Assembly: GCA_947631645.1 (NCBI GenBank)
Contig: CANRMD010000018.1
Coordinates: 1 to 36,391, forward strand
DNA length: 36,391 nt
Reading direction: 5' to 3'
Origin: Candidatus Gastranaerophilales bacterium
Lineage (GTDB): Bacteria > Cyanobacteriota > Vampirovibrionia > Gastranaerophilales > Gastranaerophilaceae
Numbering within the stretch: position 1 is the first letter of the stretch; each line of letters opens with the position of its first letter. A program made the translations under genes and the position numbers. Below the pieces are notes generated by a model. The model was not told the origin of the DNA and made no database searches. It saw only the letters and a list, made by a program, of their open reading frames with translations. This document shows positions 22,817-31,507 of this stretch, piece after piece.

Positions 22817-24487
22817 ATGTTTAATGAAATTACAGCAAATTCATTTGACTCAATAGAAAAACAAGATATAAATTCTATGGCTCAAAGTTGTATGGAATTT
22901 GCAAGAAAGTTTCATGAACAGTATCTTATAAAAGGGAAAAAAACAGACTTAGATAACGCTGTTGATAATTATATTGATGCAATAAAATATAATCCTAATA
23001 TTTCTGAAGCCTACTATAGACTTGCTTCATTATTGTGGGATAAAGGAGAAATAAATTTAACGGGAGCTATAGAACAATGTAAGTCTGCAATAAGTATATC
23101 ACCGTCTAATTATAATGCCAGAATATATGCCGCATATTTTCTTGAAATGGCAAAAAATTATGAAGAAGCTGAAAAAGAACTTAAAGCAGCAATAAAATTA
23201 AATCCTTTAAAGTCAGCACGTTCAAGATTGTCTTTAGCTTCAATGTATTTTGATAAAATGAGTGACACTAAAATAAATTTAAAAGATTTATCTCAATCTA
23301 TATATTATATGCTTTCAGGTGGACTTAGCATAGCGTTGGATTATCCTTCCGTTAAAATGCTGTATAAAAATGTTTCAAAAAACTTATTTGTTATGTTTTA
23401 TGATGCTGTCGGAAAATTTATGGAAAAAACAAAAAATTATTCCTTGGCTGTAAAAGCATACGATATTGCGGCAAATACTACGGGTCAAAATGAGCTTTTT
23501 TATCAGAGAATCGGTGATATTAACATAAAAAATGAAGAAATTTCGGTTGCATTTGAGGCATATAAAAAGGCTTTGGAAACTAATCCGAATTCAAAGGAAA
23601 TGTTATATAAAGTAGCGGCTATTTCTCAATTCTGTATTGAAGAAGATTTAGATACCGCTATAGATTGTTATACAAGACTTTTAGAGCTTGAAGATAAAAA
23701 AGCCGAAATATATTATGAACTGGGGCATTTATATTTAAAGAAACAAAATATTTTAAGTTCAATAAATGCTTTTAATATGGCTATAGAAGAAGATTCCGAA
23801 AATCCTTTTTATCATAATGCTCTTGCATATGCACTTGTTAGTGCGGAACAATATGAGGAAGCCGCAGAACATTATAAAATTGCAATAAATAAAAACCCTG
23901 ACCCCGAATGGACTGCAATTGTTTGTCAAACTCTTGCTTCATTATATTATTCCGCTTTTGAAGATGTAGATGGAGCATTAGATTTATTAAAAACTTCTAT
24001 TATTCTTGACGGAACAAATTCCGATGCATTTGTTGATTTGGGTGATATATACTCTGAATGTGAAGATTTAGACAGTGCAATAAAAGCTTATTGTGAAGCA
24101 ATTAAATTAAATCCTAAGAATGCTCAAACATATAATAAATGTGCCATGGCATTGTGGCAGAAAAATTATATTGAAGAAGCTATTATTGCATATCATAAAG
24201 CTATAGGCTTAAAACCCGATTATTACAACGCTTATAATAATTTAGGCGTAATTTACCTTGACGGAATATGTAATTTAAAAGAAGCAAAAAAACTTTTTGA
24301 AAAAGCTATTGAATTAAAAGAAGATTATGCAATGGCTTATTTTAATTTAGCAAGAGTATTTCAGCGTCAAGGAAAAAATATTGAAGCGGCAAAAGCATAT
24401 CAATCTGCTCTTGAAATTAATGAATATAGTCAAGAAATGGATTCAAACGAAATTAGAGAAAAACTTCACTCTGTATTTGAAGTTTAA
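22817..24487 (+). CDS. TPR-repeat protein (about a dozen repeats)
   Basis: The 556-residue protein is built nearly entirely of tetratricopeptide repeats. Examples are AYYRLASLLWDKGEINLTGA, ARIYAAYFLEMAKNYEEAEK, IYYELGHLYLKKQNILSSIN and AYNNLGVIYLDGICNLKEAK. There is no signal peptide, so it is cytoplasmic and probably a scaffold. Some repeats have an extended helix (DLDTAIDC, DVDGALDL insertions), as in SEL1/TPR mixtures. GGGGGAAG precedes the ATG by 7 nt. The gene overlaps the convergent sigma factor gene by 4 bp. Partners are unknown; the position opposite the flhB-sigma operon is only suggestive. Confidence 0.88.
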   Translation: MFNEITANSFDSIEKQDINSMAQSCMEFARKFHEQYLIKGKKTDLDNAVDNYIDAIKYNPNISEAYYRLASLLWDKGEINLTGAIEQCKSAISISPSNYNARIYAAYFLEMAKNYEEAEKELKAAIKLNPLKSARSRLSLASMYFDKMSDTKINLKDLSQSIYYMLSGGLSIALDYPSVKMLYKNVSKNLFVMFYDAVGKFMEKTKNYSLAVKAYDIAANTTGQNELFYQRIGDINIKNEEISVAFEAYKKALETNPNSKEMLYKVAAISQFCIEEDLDTAIDCYTRLLELEDKKAEIYYELGHLYLKKQNILSSINAFNMAIEEDSENPFYHNALAYALVSAEQYEEAAEHYKIAINKNPDPEWTAIVCQTLASLYYSAFEDVDGALDLLKTSIILDGTNSDAFVDLGDIYSECEDLDSAIKAYCEAIKLNPKNAQTYNKCAMALWQKNYIEEAIIAYHKAIGLKPDYYNAYNNLGVIYLDGICNLKEAKKLFEKAIELKEDYAMAYFNLARVFQRQGKNIEAAKAYQSALEINEYSQEMDSNEIREKLHSVFEV

Positions 24488-25170
24488 TATTCATAATGGT
24501 CTTTTTTATTTAAATATTCTCTGACCGTATTTAAAGAGGATTGTATAATTCTTGTAATTCTTGAAGACGACAGACCAACTTGTTCTGCGATTTCTTTTAC
24601 TTGCATATTTCTGTAAAATCTGTATTCAATAATAATTCTTTCTTTTTGAGGCAATTTAGAGATGGCTTCTCTTATAACTCTGCCCAGTTCGGATATTTCT
24701 GCTTTTTCATCGGGTAAAGCCGCAGGGTCTTTTATAAAATCAAACGGAGAATCGTTATCAGAGGCAGCAGCCGCTAAACTGTCAATAGAAAGAATTGTTT
24801 CATAGATAGCTTCTCTGACTTTTCCCGGCGTTATCATCGGTCCTGTTGAAGAGTCATCATCACCGTTATCTGTTACATCATCTTGGGATGAAGAATAATC
24901 TGTTTCTTCATTACTATTATGTTTTAGAGTATACCATTTATATCGGTTTCTCAATTCATTTCTAATTGCCCATCTTACAGCTGTTGCGATATAGGCATTA
25001 TTGTATTTTTGAAGCTGCTCTTCGGTTTTATCTTTAATCATTATTTGAATGGCAATAATGCCAATACTGACCAGCTCATCATAATCCACCATATGCGACG
25101 GAATACGCCTATGTTCAACCTTAGCGACTTTTTCAATTATTTCTATATAATCTTTAATTTTTGTATGCAT
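24484..25170 (-). CDS. FliA-like (sigma-28 type) RNA polymerase sigma factor
   Basis: The 228-residue protein has region 2 (HMVDYDELVSIGIIAIQ, then NAYIATAVRWAIRNELRNRY, close to the FliA-type A-x-x-RIRGAI-x-DELR) and region 4. Region 4 (LPQKERIIIEYRFYRNMQVK, then EIAEQVGLSSSRITRIIQSS) is a clear helix-turn-helix for the -35 element. Region 3 is replaced by a Ser/Asp-rich linker (about 83-105), which is unusual. It is 20 bp after flhB on the same strand, so control of flagellar genes is likely but inferred. No anti-sigma gene is adjacent. Confidence 0.85.
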   Translation of the reverse strand: MHTKIKDYIEIIEKVAKVEHRRIPSHMVDYDELVSIGIIAIQIMIKDKTEEQLQKYNNAYIATAVRWAIRNELRNRYKWYTLKHNSNEETDYSSSQDDVTDNGDDDSSTGPMITPGKVREAIYETILSIDSLAAAASDNDSPFDFIKDPAALPDEKAEISELGRVIREAISKLPQKERIIIEYRFYRNMQVKEIAEQVGLSSSRITRIIQSSLNTVREYLNKKDHYEY

Positions 25171-25190
25171 TTTTACAGTCTATAAGTCTT

Positions 25191-26267
25191 CTACTTTATA
25201 TTACTACCTTTTTGAGTATTTCGCAAATTATAAACAAAAATCAATATTTCAGCTACTGCTTTATAAAGTTCGGGCGGAATAGAAGCGTTAATTTCGACCA
25301 TTCTGTAAATAGCTCTTGCAACAGGCGGGTTTTCTATTACCGGGATTGAGTGTTCACGAGCTATCTCGATAATTTTTTTAGCAAATAATTCACTGCCTTT
25401 TGCAAGTAATTGAGGTGATTCCATTTTTGTTGAATCGTATTTTAAAGCACAGGCAATATGAGTCGGATTTGATACAACAAAATCTGCATCAGGCACTGAA
25501 TCCATCATCTTTTGCTGTAACATTTGCTGACGTCGTTGCCTTAATGCGGCTTTTACATTAGGGTCGCCTTCCGAGTTTTTATATTCATCTTTTACTTCTT
25601 TAAAAGACATTTTTTGATCTTGCAGAAATTTCCATCTCGTTATTCCGTAATCTGCTGCCGCTATTATTAAAAAGGCTATTCCTGCTTTCATTATGAAGTC
25701 TATCAGTATAGAACCGAATTCTTTCATTATTGCAAAACTGTTTTCGATGCTGGCAAGTGCTATTATTGCTTCTAAATGAGATTTATAAACCATCCAGCCT
25801 ATAATCCCTAAAAGTACTACTTTTAGTATATTTTTTACCAAATCAAATGCGGTTTTAGGAGATATAAGGTTTTTAAAATATTTTGTAGGGTTTAGTTTAT
25901 CAAGTTTTGGTTCCAGCGGTTTTGTAGTAACCAAGGGGCCTACCTGTATAAAATCACCAAGTATTGCTATAAACGCGGCTAAAATCAGTATTGGACCTAT
26001 GATTAATACTGTAGGTATAATTATTGCTGTGAATAAATGTGTGTAACCGATATCTTCCAAGTGCTTTTCTGGAATTTTATCATACAAATACACAAATAAT
26101 ATAGTTATTTGATTCCAAATAAAAGGTGAAATTTTTATGATTGTAATAAACATAACCAAAAGAGCAAGAGCGGTTGAAAAATCTTTTGATTTGACAACCT
26201 GTCCTTCTTTTCTTGCCTTTTGCAGCTTTTGCTGGCTGGCTTCAAATTGTTTATTCTCATCAGCCAT
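25191..26267 (-). CDS. flhB: Flagellar type III export apparatus protein FlhB
   Basis: FlhB is the inner-membrane export-gate protein that switches substrate class from rod/hook to filament. The 358-residue protein has the usual start (ADENKQFEASQQKLQKARKEGQVVKS) and four membrane segments in the first 210 residues. A charged linker follows, then the autocleavage motif NPTH at 267-270 (VVSNPTHIACALKY), cut between Asn and Pro. All family features are intact. No other flagellar genes are in the window, but the FliA-like sigma gene follows by 20 bp, and apt and maf lie upstream in the same unit. A non-flagellar T3SS homologue (YscU type) is less likely given the sigma factor. Confidence 0.95.
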   Translation of the reverse strand: MADENKQFEASQQKLQKARKEGQVVKSKDFSTALALLVMFITIIKISPFIWNQITILFVYLYDKIPEKHLEDIGYTHLFTAIIIPTVLIIGPILILAAFIAILGDFIQVGPLVTTKPLEPKLDKLNPTKYFKNLISPKTAFDLVKNILKVVLLGIIGWMVYKSHLEAIIALASIENSFAIMKEFGSILIDFIMKAGIAFLIIAAADYGITRWKFLQDQKMSFKEVKDEYKNSEGDPNVKAALRQRRQQMLQQKMMDSVPDADFVVSNPTHIACALKYDSTKMESPQLLAKGSELFAKKIIEIAREHSIPVIENPPVARAIYRMVEINASIPPELYKAVAEILIFVYNLRNTQKGSNIK

Positions 26268-26282
26268 TTATTATTTTCCCGT

Positions 26283-26810
26283 TTAATACGTAACCATAGA
26301 TACAATATCAATATCCGAGGGAAGATTTTTTCTTCCGTTTAAATCGGACAATTCAATAATAAATGCAGCCGCTTTTACATTTGCACCGGCTTTTTTAAGT
26401 AATTTACAAGCAGCATTTACCGTTCCGCCCGTAGCAAGTAAATCATCTATAACTATTACGTTTTTGCCTTGTTCAATTGCGTCTTTATGAATTTCGAGCT
26501 TGTCTGTTCCGTATTCAAGAGCATATTCTTCGCTGATTGTTTCTGCAGGAAGTTTACCCGGTTTTCTGATTAAAATACAGCCTGCTCCTATATTATATGC
26601 AAGTGCACTTCCGAATATAAAACCTCGGGATTCAATTACTGCAACATAGTCAATCCCTTGATTTTTAAACTTTTCTGTTAAAAAATCTATCATCATTTTA
26701 AGTGCATCTTTATCTTTGATTGCAGTAGTTATATCTCTAAATATTATTCCTTTTACGGGAAAATCTTTTATGCTTCTTATTTTATTTTTTACAAGCTCTA
26801 AGCTATGCAT
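26283..26810 (-). CDS. apt: Adenine phosphoribosyltransferase
   Basis: The enzyme makes AMP from adenine and PRPP in purine salvage. The 175-residue length is standard. It carries the family start (IRSIKDFPVKGIIFRDITT), the loop ESRGFIFGSALAYNIGAG, RKPGKLPAETISEEY (catalytic/hood region) and the PRPP-binding VIDDLLATGGT. It is in a minus-strand series with maf 31 bp upstream and flhB 15 bp downstream. Housekeeping function is clear; co-transcription with flhB is by gene spacing. Confidence 0.96.
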   Translation of the reverse strand: MHSLELVKNKIRSIKDFPVKGIIFRDITTAIKDKDALKMMIDFLTEKFKNQGIDYVAVIESRGFIFGSALAYNIGAGCILIRKPGKLPAETISEEYALEYGTDKLEIHKDAIEQGKNVIVIDDLLATGGTVNAACKLLKKAGANVKAAAFIIELSDLNGRKNLPSDIDIVSMVTY

Positions 26811-26841
26811 TTTCTTCTCCTTCTTAACTCCACTTTATATT

Positions 26842-27414
26842 TTACAATAAATTTATTTCTTCCAGCATATTTATTAACATTTTTGTAGGAAGTCCCACTA
26901 TATTATCGTATTCTCCTTTTATTTCTTTTATATATTCTTTTTTTAACTCTTGTATTCCGTAGGCTCCAGCTTTATCAAACGGTGAAAATTCTTTTATATA
27001 ATTTGTTATTTCTTCTTTTGACATTTTATTAAAAGTAACTTCACTTGTATCTGATTTAATGATTTTTTTATTTTTTTCATTATCAATAACACAGACGGAG
27101 GTTACGACAATATGCGTATTACCGCTTAGAGAAGTTAGTATATTTAAAGCATCGTTATAGTCTTTTGGTTTTCCGAGTATAATGTCATTATAAATAACCG
27201 CAGTGTCAGCACTTATTATAACAGCAGGTTCGTGTACCATTTCTGCAACAGATAAGCCTTTTTTCAAAGCTACCGTTTCTATTAGATTGTAGCTGAAGTG
27301 CTTGTGCAAAATGTTTTCATCATAATCAGGAGATTTTATTTCAAATTTTATTCCTGTTTTTGTTAAAAGTTCTTTTCTTCTCGGAGAAGTTGATGCAAGT
27401 ATTATTTTTTTCAT
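26842..27414 (-). CDS. maf: Maf-family nucleoside triphosphate pyrophosphatase
   Basis: Maf proteins hydrolyse non-canonical or modified NTPs to NMP and pyrophosphate (dTTP/UTP-type in YhdE). The protein of about 190 residues has the signature ILASTSPRRKELL at the start. It also has PDYDENI, ISADTAVIYNDIILGKPKDY, FSPFDKAGAYGIQ and EYDNIVGLPT. The start is taken as the ATG at 27414, which gives the standard MKKIILASTSPRR. A frame from 27429 would add MYTDN without family support. It begins the apt-flhB-sigma series. Confidence 0.95.
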   Translation of the reverse strand: MKKIILASTSPRRKELLTKTGIKFEIKSPDYDENILHKHFSYNLIETVALKKGLSVAEMVHEPAVIISADTAVIYNDIILGKPKDYNDALNILTSLSGNTHIVVTSVCVIDNEKNKKIIKSDTSEVTFNKMSKEEITNYIKEFSPFDKAGAYGIQELKKEYIKEIKGEYDNIVGLPTKMLINMLEEINLL

Positions 27415-27494
27415 ATTATCCGTATACAAAAATGATTAACTTTTTTATTGTAATTAAAAGTTAACCATTTTGTAAATTTATTTATTTTTTTAAA

Positions 27495-27749
27495 TTATTG
27501 TCTTCTCGGTTTCGGAGGATTAAATGTTATTTTCATATATACGGCTGATTTGGAAGTTACGCTTGAACAAATATTTTTTAATTTCATATTCATGTCCATC
27601 ATACTTTTTTGCATTGCTGCGTAATCATTCATTGCGGATAACATTTTTTGAGAATCAACCAATTTGGTAGTTTCAGGATTGTCCATTTTTAGTTTTGCAT
27701 ATTTTCTGACTAATTCTCTGTCTATTTTATCTCTTGCACCAATTGCCAT
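27495..27749 (-). CDS. Small protein of unknown function
   Basis: The 84-residue protein is charged and helical in its first two thirds (ARDKIDRELVRKYAKLK, then SAMNDYAAMQKSMMDMNMKL). It has one Cys and a basic Pro-rich end (FNPPKPRRQ). No membrane segment or known domain is seen. AGGAATAAAATATG precedes it, giving a plausible ribosome binding site. It is alone in a gap of about 450 bp between maf and the divergent radical SAM gene. I do not recognise it. Confidence 0.6.
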   Translation of the reverse strand: MAIGARDKIDRELVRKYAKLKMDNPETTKLVDSQKMLSAMNDYAAMQKSMMDMNMKLKNICSSVTSKSAVYMKITFNPPKPRRQ

Positions 27750-27826
27750 ATTTTATTCCTCGCTACATTTATATAAAGTTTTTTTTTCGGAATTAATTGC
27801 TTTTTTTTATAATTTTTTGTAACAAT

Positions 27827-27854
27827 TTGTTAATATTATTTTTAACTGTATAAT
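27827..27854 (+). promoter_or_regulatory. Promoter of the SPASM radical SAM gene
   Basis: TTGTTA (27827-27832), 16 bp, TATAAT (27849-27854). The start of transcription would be about 11 nt before the ATG at 27872, so the leader is very short, with AGG within it. Confidence 0.55.
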
Positions 27855-27871
27855 AAGACTAGGTAAATATT

Positions 27872-28960
27872 ATGGCAATAAATTACAGTTATTTATTTGA
27901 TTTTGTACGTGATACATATGCTTCTTTAGTTTATAACAAATCTACGGGTAAAATAAAAATGCCTATGAGATATATATTGGAACTAACTTATCGCTGTAAT
28001 TTACGATGCCCGTTTTGCTATATTACGGGAGAAAGAAATATTGAAGAATTAACTACTCAAGAGTGGTTTAATATTATAAATCAGCTTCCGCCGTTTTCTT
28101 TAATTACTTTTTGTGCCGGTGAAGTTCTTATAAAAGAGGATTTTATAAAAATATATGAAAAGGCATCGGAAAAATTCAGAAAAGTAACTGTTATATCAAA
28201 CGGTATTGCTTTAAATGAAGATGTAATTAATTCTTTTATAAAACATAAATTATTGTTATTATCCGTTTCTTTAGATGCTTATGGTAATAAACATGATGAA
28301 ATAAGAAATTTCCCTCATTTATGGGATAAAGTTATAAATAACTTGGAATTATTTAATTTAAAACGCAATAAAAAATCTTCTCCCATGCTGGATATAAAAA
28401 CATGCGTACTGGAGAATAATTTAGACGATTTGCCAAAATTGTACAAAGAAGCGATGCGTTTAAATGCACAATTCTTTTCACTTACATTTATAAGAAAGCA
28501 GCCGTTAAGACAAAATTCAATACTATATGATGATTTTAGCGAAGATTTTTATTTAAAAGAATATCCGCCGGAGTTGTATTTTGATTTGGAGCATTTTAAA
28601 GAAGTATATAAAGAGCTTGAAAGTTTGCAAAAAAAATCAAAAACAATATTAAGATATGCTCCAAGGTTCAATTCTACGGGTGCAATTGATACAATAGAAA
28701 AAATATTTACTTCCGCAGGTACATCCCCACCCGTTAAAGATTTGTATAAACCTTGCAAAATACCAATGACAAGTCTTTATATAACCCCTAAAGGTGATAT
28801 ATACCCTTGTTTATCATATAAAGTTGCAAATTTAAAAGAAATGCCGTTAAAAGAAGCAATAAATACGGTTAAATATAAGTGTTTTCGTAAAAACTTATAT
28901 GCATCTAAAGTGTTTAATGCATGTCAAATGTGTTGTGATTTAATACCTAAAAACCGATAA
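27872..28960 (+). CDS. Radical SAM/SPASM-domain protein
   Basis: The 362-residue protein has the radical SAM cluster C42-x3-C46-x2-C49 (YRCNLRCPFCYI) and a GGEP-position variant CAGEVL, which is unusual. It ends in a SPASM-type auxiliary cluster region: PCKIPMTSLYITPKGDIYPC, then NACQMCC near the end. SPASM enzymes modify peptides (sactipeptides, PQQ, mycofactocin) or other substrates. No precursor peptide gene is obvious next to it, although the 84-residue divergent neighbour is a conceivable partner. It overlaps the convergent ald gene by 14 bp. Confidence 0.87.
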   Translation: MAINYSYLFDFVRDTYASLVYNKSTGKIKMPMRYILELTYRCNLRCPFCYITGERNIEELTTQEWFNIINQLPPFSLITFCAGEVLIKEDFIKIYEKASEKFRKVTVISNGIALNEDVINSFIKHKLLLLSVSLDAYGNKHDEIRNFPHLWDKVINNLELFNLKRNKKSSPMLDIKTCVLENNLDDLPKLYKEAMRLNAQFFSLTFIRKQPLRQNSILYDDFSEDFYLKEYPPELYFDLEHFKEVYKELESLQKKSKTILRYAPRFNSTGAIDTIEKIFTSAGTSPPVKDLYKPCKIPMTSLYITPKGDIYPCLSYKVANLKEMPLKEAINTVKYKCFRKNLYASKVFNACQMCCDLIPKNR

Positions 28961-30068
28961 GACTCGGAAGTTCGGTATAATCAAGATTTAAGGCTTCCGC
29001 TACACCTTTGTTTGTTAATTTACCTTTATAGGTATTAACTCCCTTTGCTAAGGAGGAATCTTGTTTAAATGAATCAATAAGTCCGTTTTGAGCTATTTTA
29101 AGTACGTACTTAATTGTTTCGTTAGTAAGAGCTAGAGTTGCCGTTTTAGCTACGCTCCCGGGCATGTTCGCAACACAATAGTGAGTTACTCCGTATTTTT
29201 CGTAAGTCGGGTTTTTATGAGTGGTAATTCTGTCCATAGTTTCAACTATACCGCCTTGGTCGATACATACATCAATTATGACAGAACCTTTGTGCATACT
29301 TTTTACCATATCTTCCGTAATAAGACAAGGTGCTTTGTGCCCCGGAATAAGAACGGCACCTATAACAACATCAGAAGCCGCAACAAGTGATTTTAAATTA
29401 TCTTCGGTTGAAATATATGTTTTAATTTTTGAACCGAATTTTTCTTCCGCAATTCTTAATTTTTGAGTATCTATATCGGCAATACTGACATTAGCACCAA
29501 TACCTACGGCTATTTTAGCGGCATTAATACCTACAGAACCCGCCCCGACTATTAAAATTTTACCGGCAGGAACACCTGCCACTCCGCTTAATAATATTCC
29601 TGAACCATTATTTCTGTTTTCTAACAAATTAGCAGCTATTTGAACAGACATTCTTCCGGCTATTTCGCTCATTGGTATAAGTAACGGAAGTTTTTTATCG
29701 CTTGTTTCTATTGTTTCATAGGCAATTGCCGTAATTTTTTTATCTAATAATTCTTTAGTAAGAACTCTTTCAACCGCAAGATGCAAATACGTAATAAGTA
29801 TTTGATTTTTCTTTAAAAATTTATATTCACTTGGCTGCGGTTCTTTAACTTTAACAATCATGTCAGATTGGGAATATATTTCTTCAGCATTATCAATAAT
29901 AAGAGCACCTTGCTGTTTATATTCATCATCAGTGTATCCGCTTCCAAAACCTGCATTTTTTTGTATAAGAACTTTATGTCCTTTATCGGTAAGAATTTTA
30001 ACCCCTAAAGGAGTCATCCCTACTCGATTTTCTTCGGGTTTAATTTCTTTTACTACCCCAATAATCAT
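28947..30068 (-). CDS. ald: Alanine dehydrogenase
   Basis: The enzyme interconverts L-alanine and pyruvate plus ammonia with NAD. The 373-residue protein has the family start (MIIGVVKEIKPEENRVGMTP), the substrate-binding K and H regions (MIVKVKEPQPSEYKFL, YLHLA) and the Rossmann motif VGAGSVGINAAKIAVGIGA. It also has DVCIDQGGIVET and the ending VNTYKGKLTNKGVAEALNLDY. An upstream extension (MPQQNLLLRKLKTHLKTKRN) is read from a spurious start; the true ATG at 30068 follows AGAGGA within the end of pyrF. It is translationally coupled to pyrF. Confidence 0.97.
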   Translation of the reverse strand: MIIGVVKEIKPEENRVGMTPLGVKILTDKGHKVLIQKNAGFGSGYTDDEYKQQGALIIDNAEEIYSQSDMIVKVKEPQPSEYKFLKKNQILITYLHLAVERVLTKELLDKKITAIAYETIETSDKKLPLLIPMSEIAGRMSVQIAANLLENRNNGSGILLSGVAGVPAGKILIVGAGSVGINAAKIAVGIGANVSIADIDTQKLRIAEEKFGSKIKTYISTEDNLKSLVAASDVVIGAVLIPGHKAPCLITEDMVKSMHKGSVIIDVCIDQGGIVETMDRITTHKNPTYEKYGVTHYCVANMPGSVAKTATLALTNETIKYVLKIAQNGLIDSFKQDSSLAKGVNTYKGKLTNKGVAEALNLDYTELPSLIGF

Positions 30069-30069
30069 A

Positions 30070-30825
30070 TTATTCCTCTTTGTTTTTAAGTGCGTCTTCA
30101 ATTTCCGCAATAATAAGTTTTGCTGCGGCAACAGGGTCTTGTGCGTGAGTAATTGGTCTGCCGATAATTATATAATCACATCCTGATTTTATTGCATCAG
30201 ACGGTGTTACAATTCTGATTTGGTCGTTAACAATAGCCCAAGTGGGTCTTACCGCAGGGCATACAACGATAAAATCATCTCCAAGTTCTTTTTTTATCTG
30301 TGCTGCATCAGTATCAGGTGCGATAACTCCCGATACTCCGGCATTCTTTGCAAGTTCTGATAATTTTAAAACGTAATTTGAAATATTAACATCAACCCCC
30401 AGTTCTTCTGTCAAAGTTTTTTGTCCGAAGCTGGAAAGTAAAGTTACGGCAAGAATTACGGGCGGTTCTATATTATTTTTCTTGGCAAAAGAATTACAGT
30501 TTTCAACGGTATTAGACATCATTTTTGAACCGCCTGTTGCACTAATATTAAAAAAATCTATTCCTTTTTTTAATAAATTTATGCTTGCGGTTGCAACAGC
30601 ATTAGGTATATCTTGGAATTTTCCGTCAAAATAAACTTTTCCGCCATGTTCTCTTATTAATTTTATGGTATCAATACCGCAAGAGGTAAGAAACGGAAGT
30701 CCTACTTTAAAATATCCTACATAATCACGTAACAAATCGACGTATTTTATAACTTCTTCTACATTATCTACGTCGAGTGCAAGAATTATTCTGTCTTTAG
30801 CTTCAATAGGCTGTAATTTTTTCAT
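30070..30825 (-). CDS. pyrF: Orotidine 5'-phosphate decarboxylase
   Basis: The last step of UMP synthesis. The 251-residue protein has the barrel start RIILALDVDN and K40 (YFKVG). The catalytic D67-x-K69-x2-D72 sits in FDGKFQDIPN, where the usual text is LDLKFHDIPN. It ends VRPTWAIVNDQIRIVTPSDA, then GCDYIIIGRPITHAQDP. It is the first gene of a two-gene unit; ald starts 1 bp after its stop. Confidence 0.95.
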   Translation of the reverse strand: MKKLQPIEAKDRIILALDVDNVEEVIKYVDLLRDYVGYFKVGLPFLTSCGIDTIKLIREHGGKVYFDGKFQDIPNAVATASINLLKKGIDFFNISATGGSKMMSNTVENCNSFAKKNNIEPPVILAVTLLSSFGQKTLTEELGVDVNISNYVLKLSELAKNAGVSGVIAPDTDAAQIKKELGDDFIVVCPAVRPTWAIVNDQIRIVTPSDAIKSGCDYIIIGRPITHAQDPVAAAKLIIAEIEDALKNKEE

Positions 30826-30890
30826 ATAATACTTTCATTTAAAATAATGAAAATATATTAGCACTATTGTATTAAGTTATCAATATTTTA

Positions 30891-31265
30891 TTAATGGCTG
30901 CAATGATGCTGTGCAATATCCATAAATTCTTCTTCTGCCATTAATGCCTTTATATAAGCATCAGATTCGGTCATTCCTTCAGCTAAATACATTTTATATA
31001 ATCTAGTGAAACATTTATCGCAAGAATATAATATTCCGGAATGATTTTTTGCCAGAGCAACAGCTTCATCAACACTTCTTGCAATGTCAGCCCCTTTTCC
31101 CGGTTTTACTTGAGAACGACCAAGTACTCCTGTATCTGCTACATATTCTGTTGATGTTTTTGAGCCTTTTTTATCACTAATTTTATGTTCAGGTGTTTGT
31201 GCTTCTTTGTTTATTTTTTCGATTTTATGTCCAAAATTAGGGATATTGTTGTTTATTTCTGTCAT
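30891..31265 (-). CDS. Small orphan protein with Cys motif
   Basis: The 124-residue protein starts with TEINNNIPNFGHKIEKINKE, a short motif typical of orphan proteins of this lineage. It has a Lys/Ser-rich stretch, then a helical part with YSCDKCF (Cys-x2-Cys) and a His/Cys-rich end (AQHHCSH). The cysteines and histidines could bind a metal. The start is taken as the ATG at 31265, because GGAG is correctly spaced for it; an ATG at 31271 overlaps the site. Function is unknown. Confidence 0.65.
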   Translation of the reverse strand: MTEINNNIPNFGHKIEKINKEAQTPEHKISDKKGSKTSTEYVADTGVLGRSQVKPGKGADIARSVDEAVALAKNHSGILYSCDKCFTRLYKMYLAEGMTESDAYIKALMAEEEFMDIAQHHCSH

Positions 31266-31507
31266 TTTCATCTCCGTGTTTATTTCGCATTATATTCTAA
31301 ACCATGTTCAGAAAATTTTTTGCTAGTTAATTTTAAAATATATACTTTTTTTTAAAAAAAATAAATTTAAAACATCCTGAAAGTCAAATATATCAACAAA
31401 AAATTGCTAAAAAAATTTTGTTAATATTTCTTAATATTTTATATACTTTTTCGGTATAATTTATTTAGTCGATTGAATTAATCAAGATTTTAACCCAAAA
31501 TTATATT

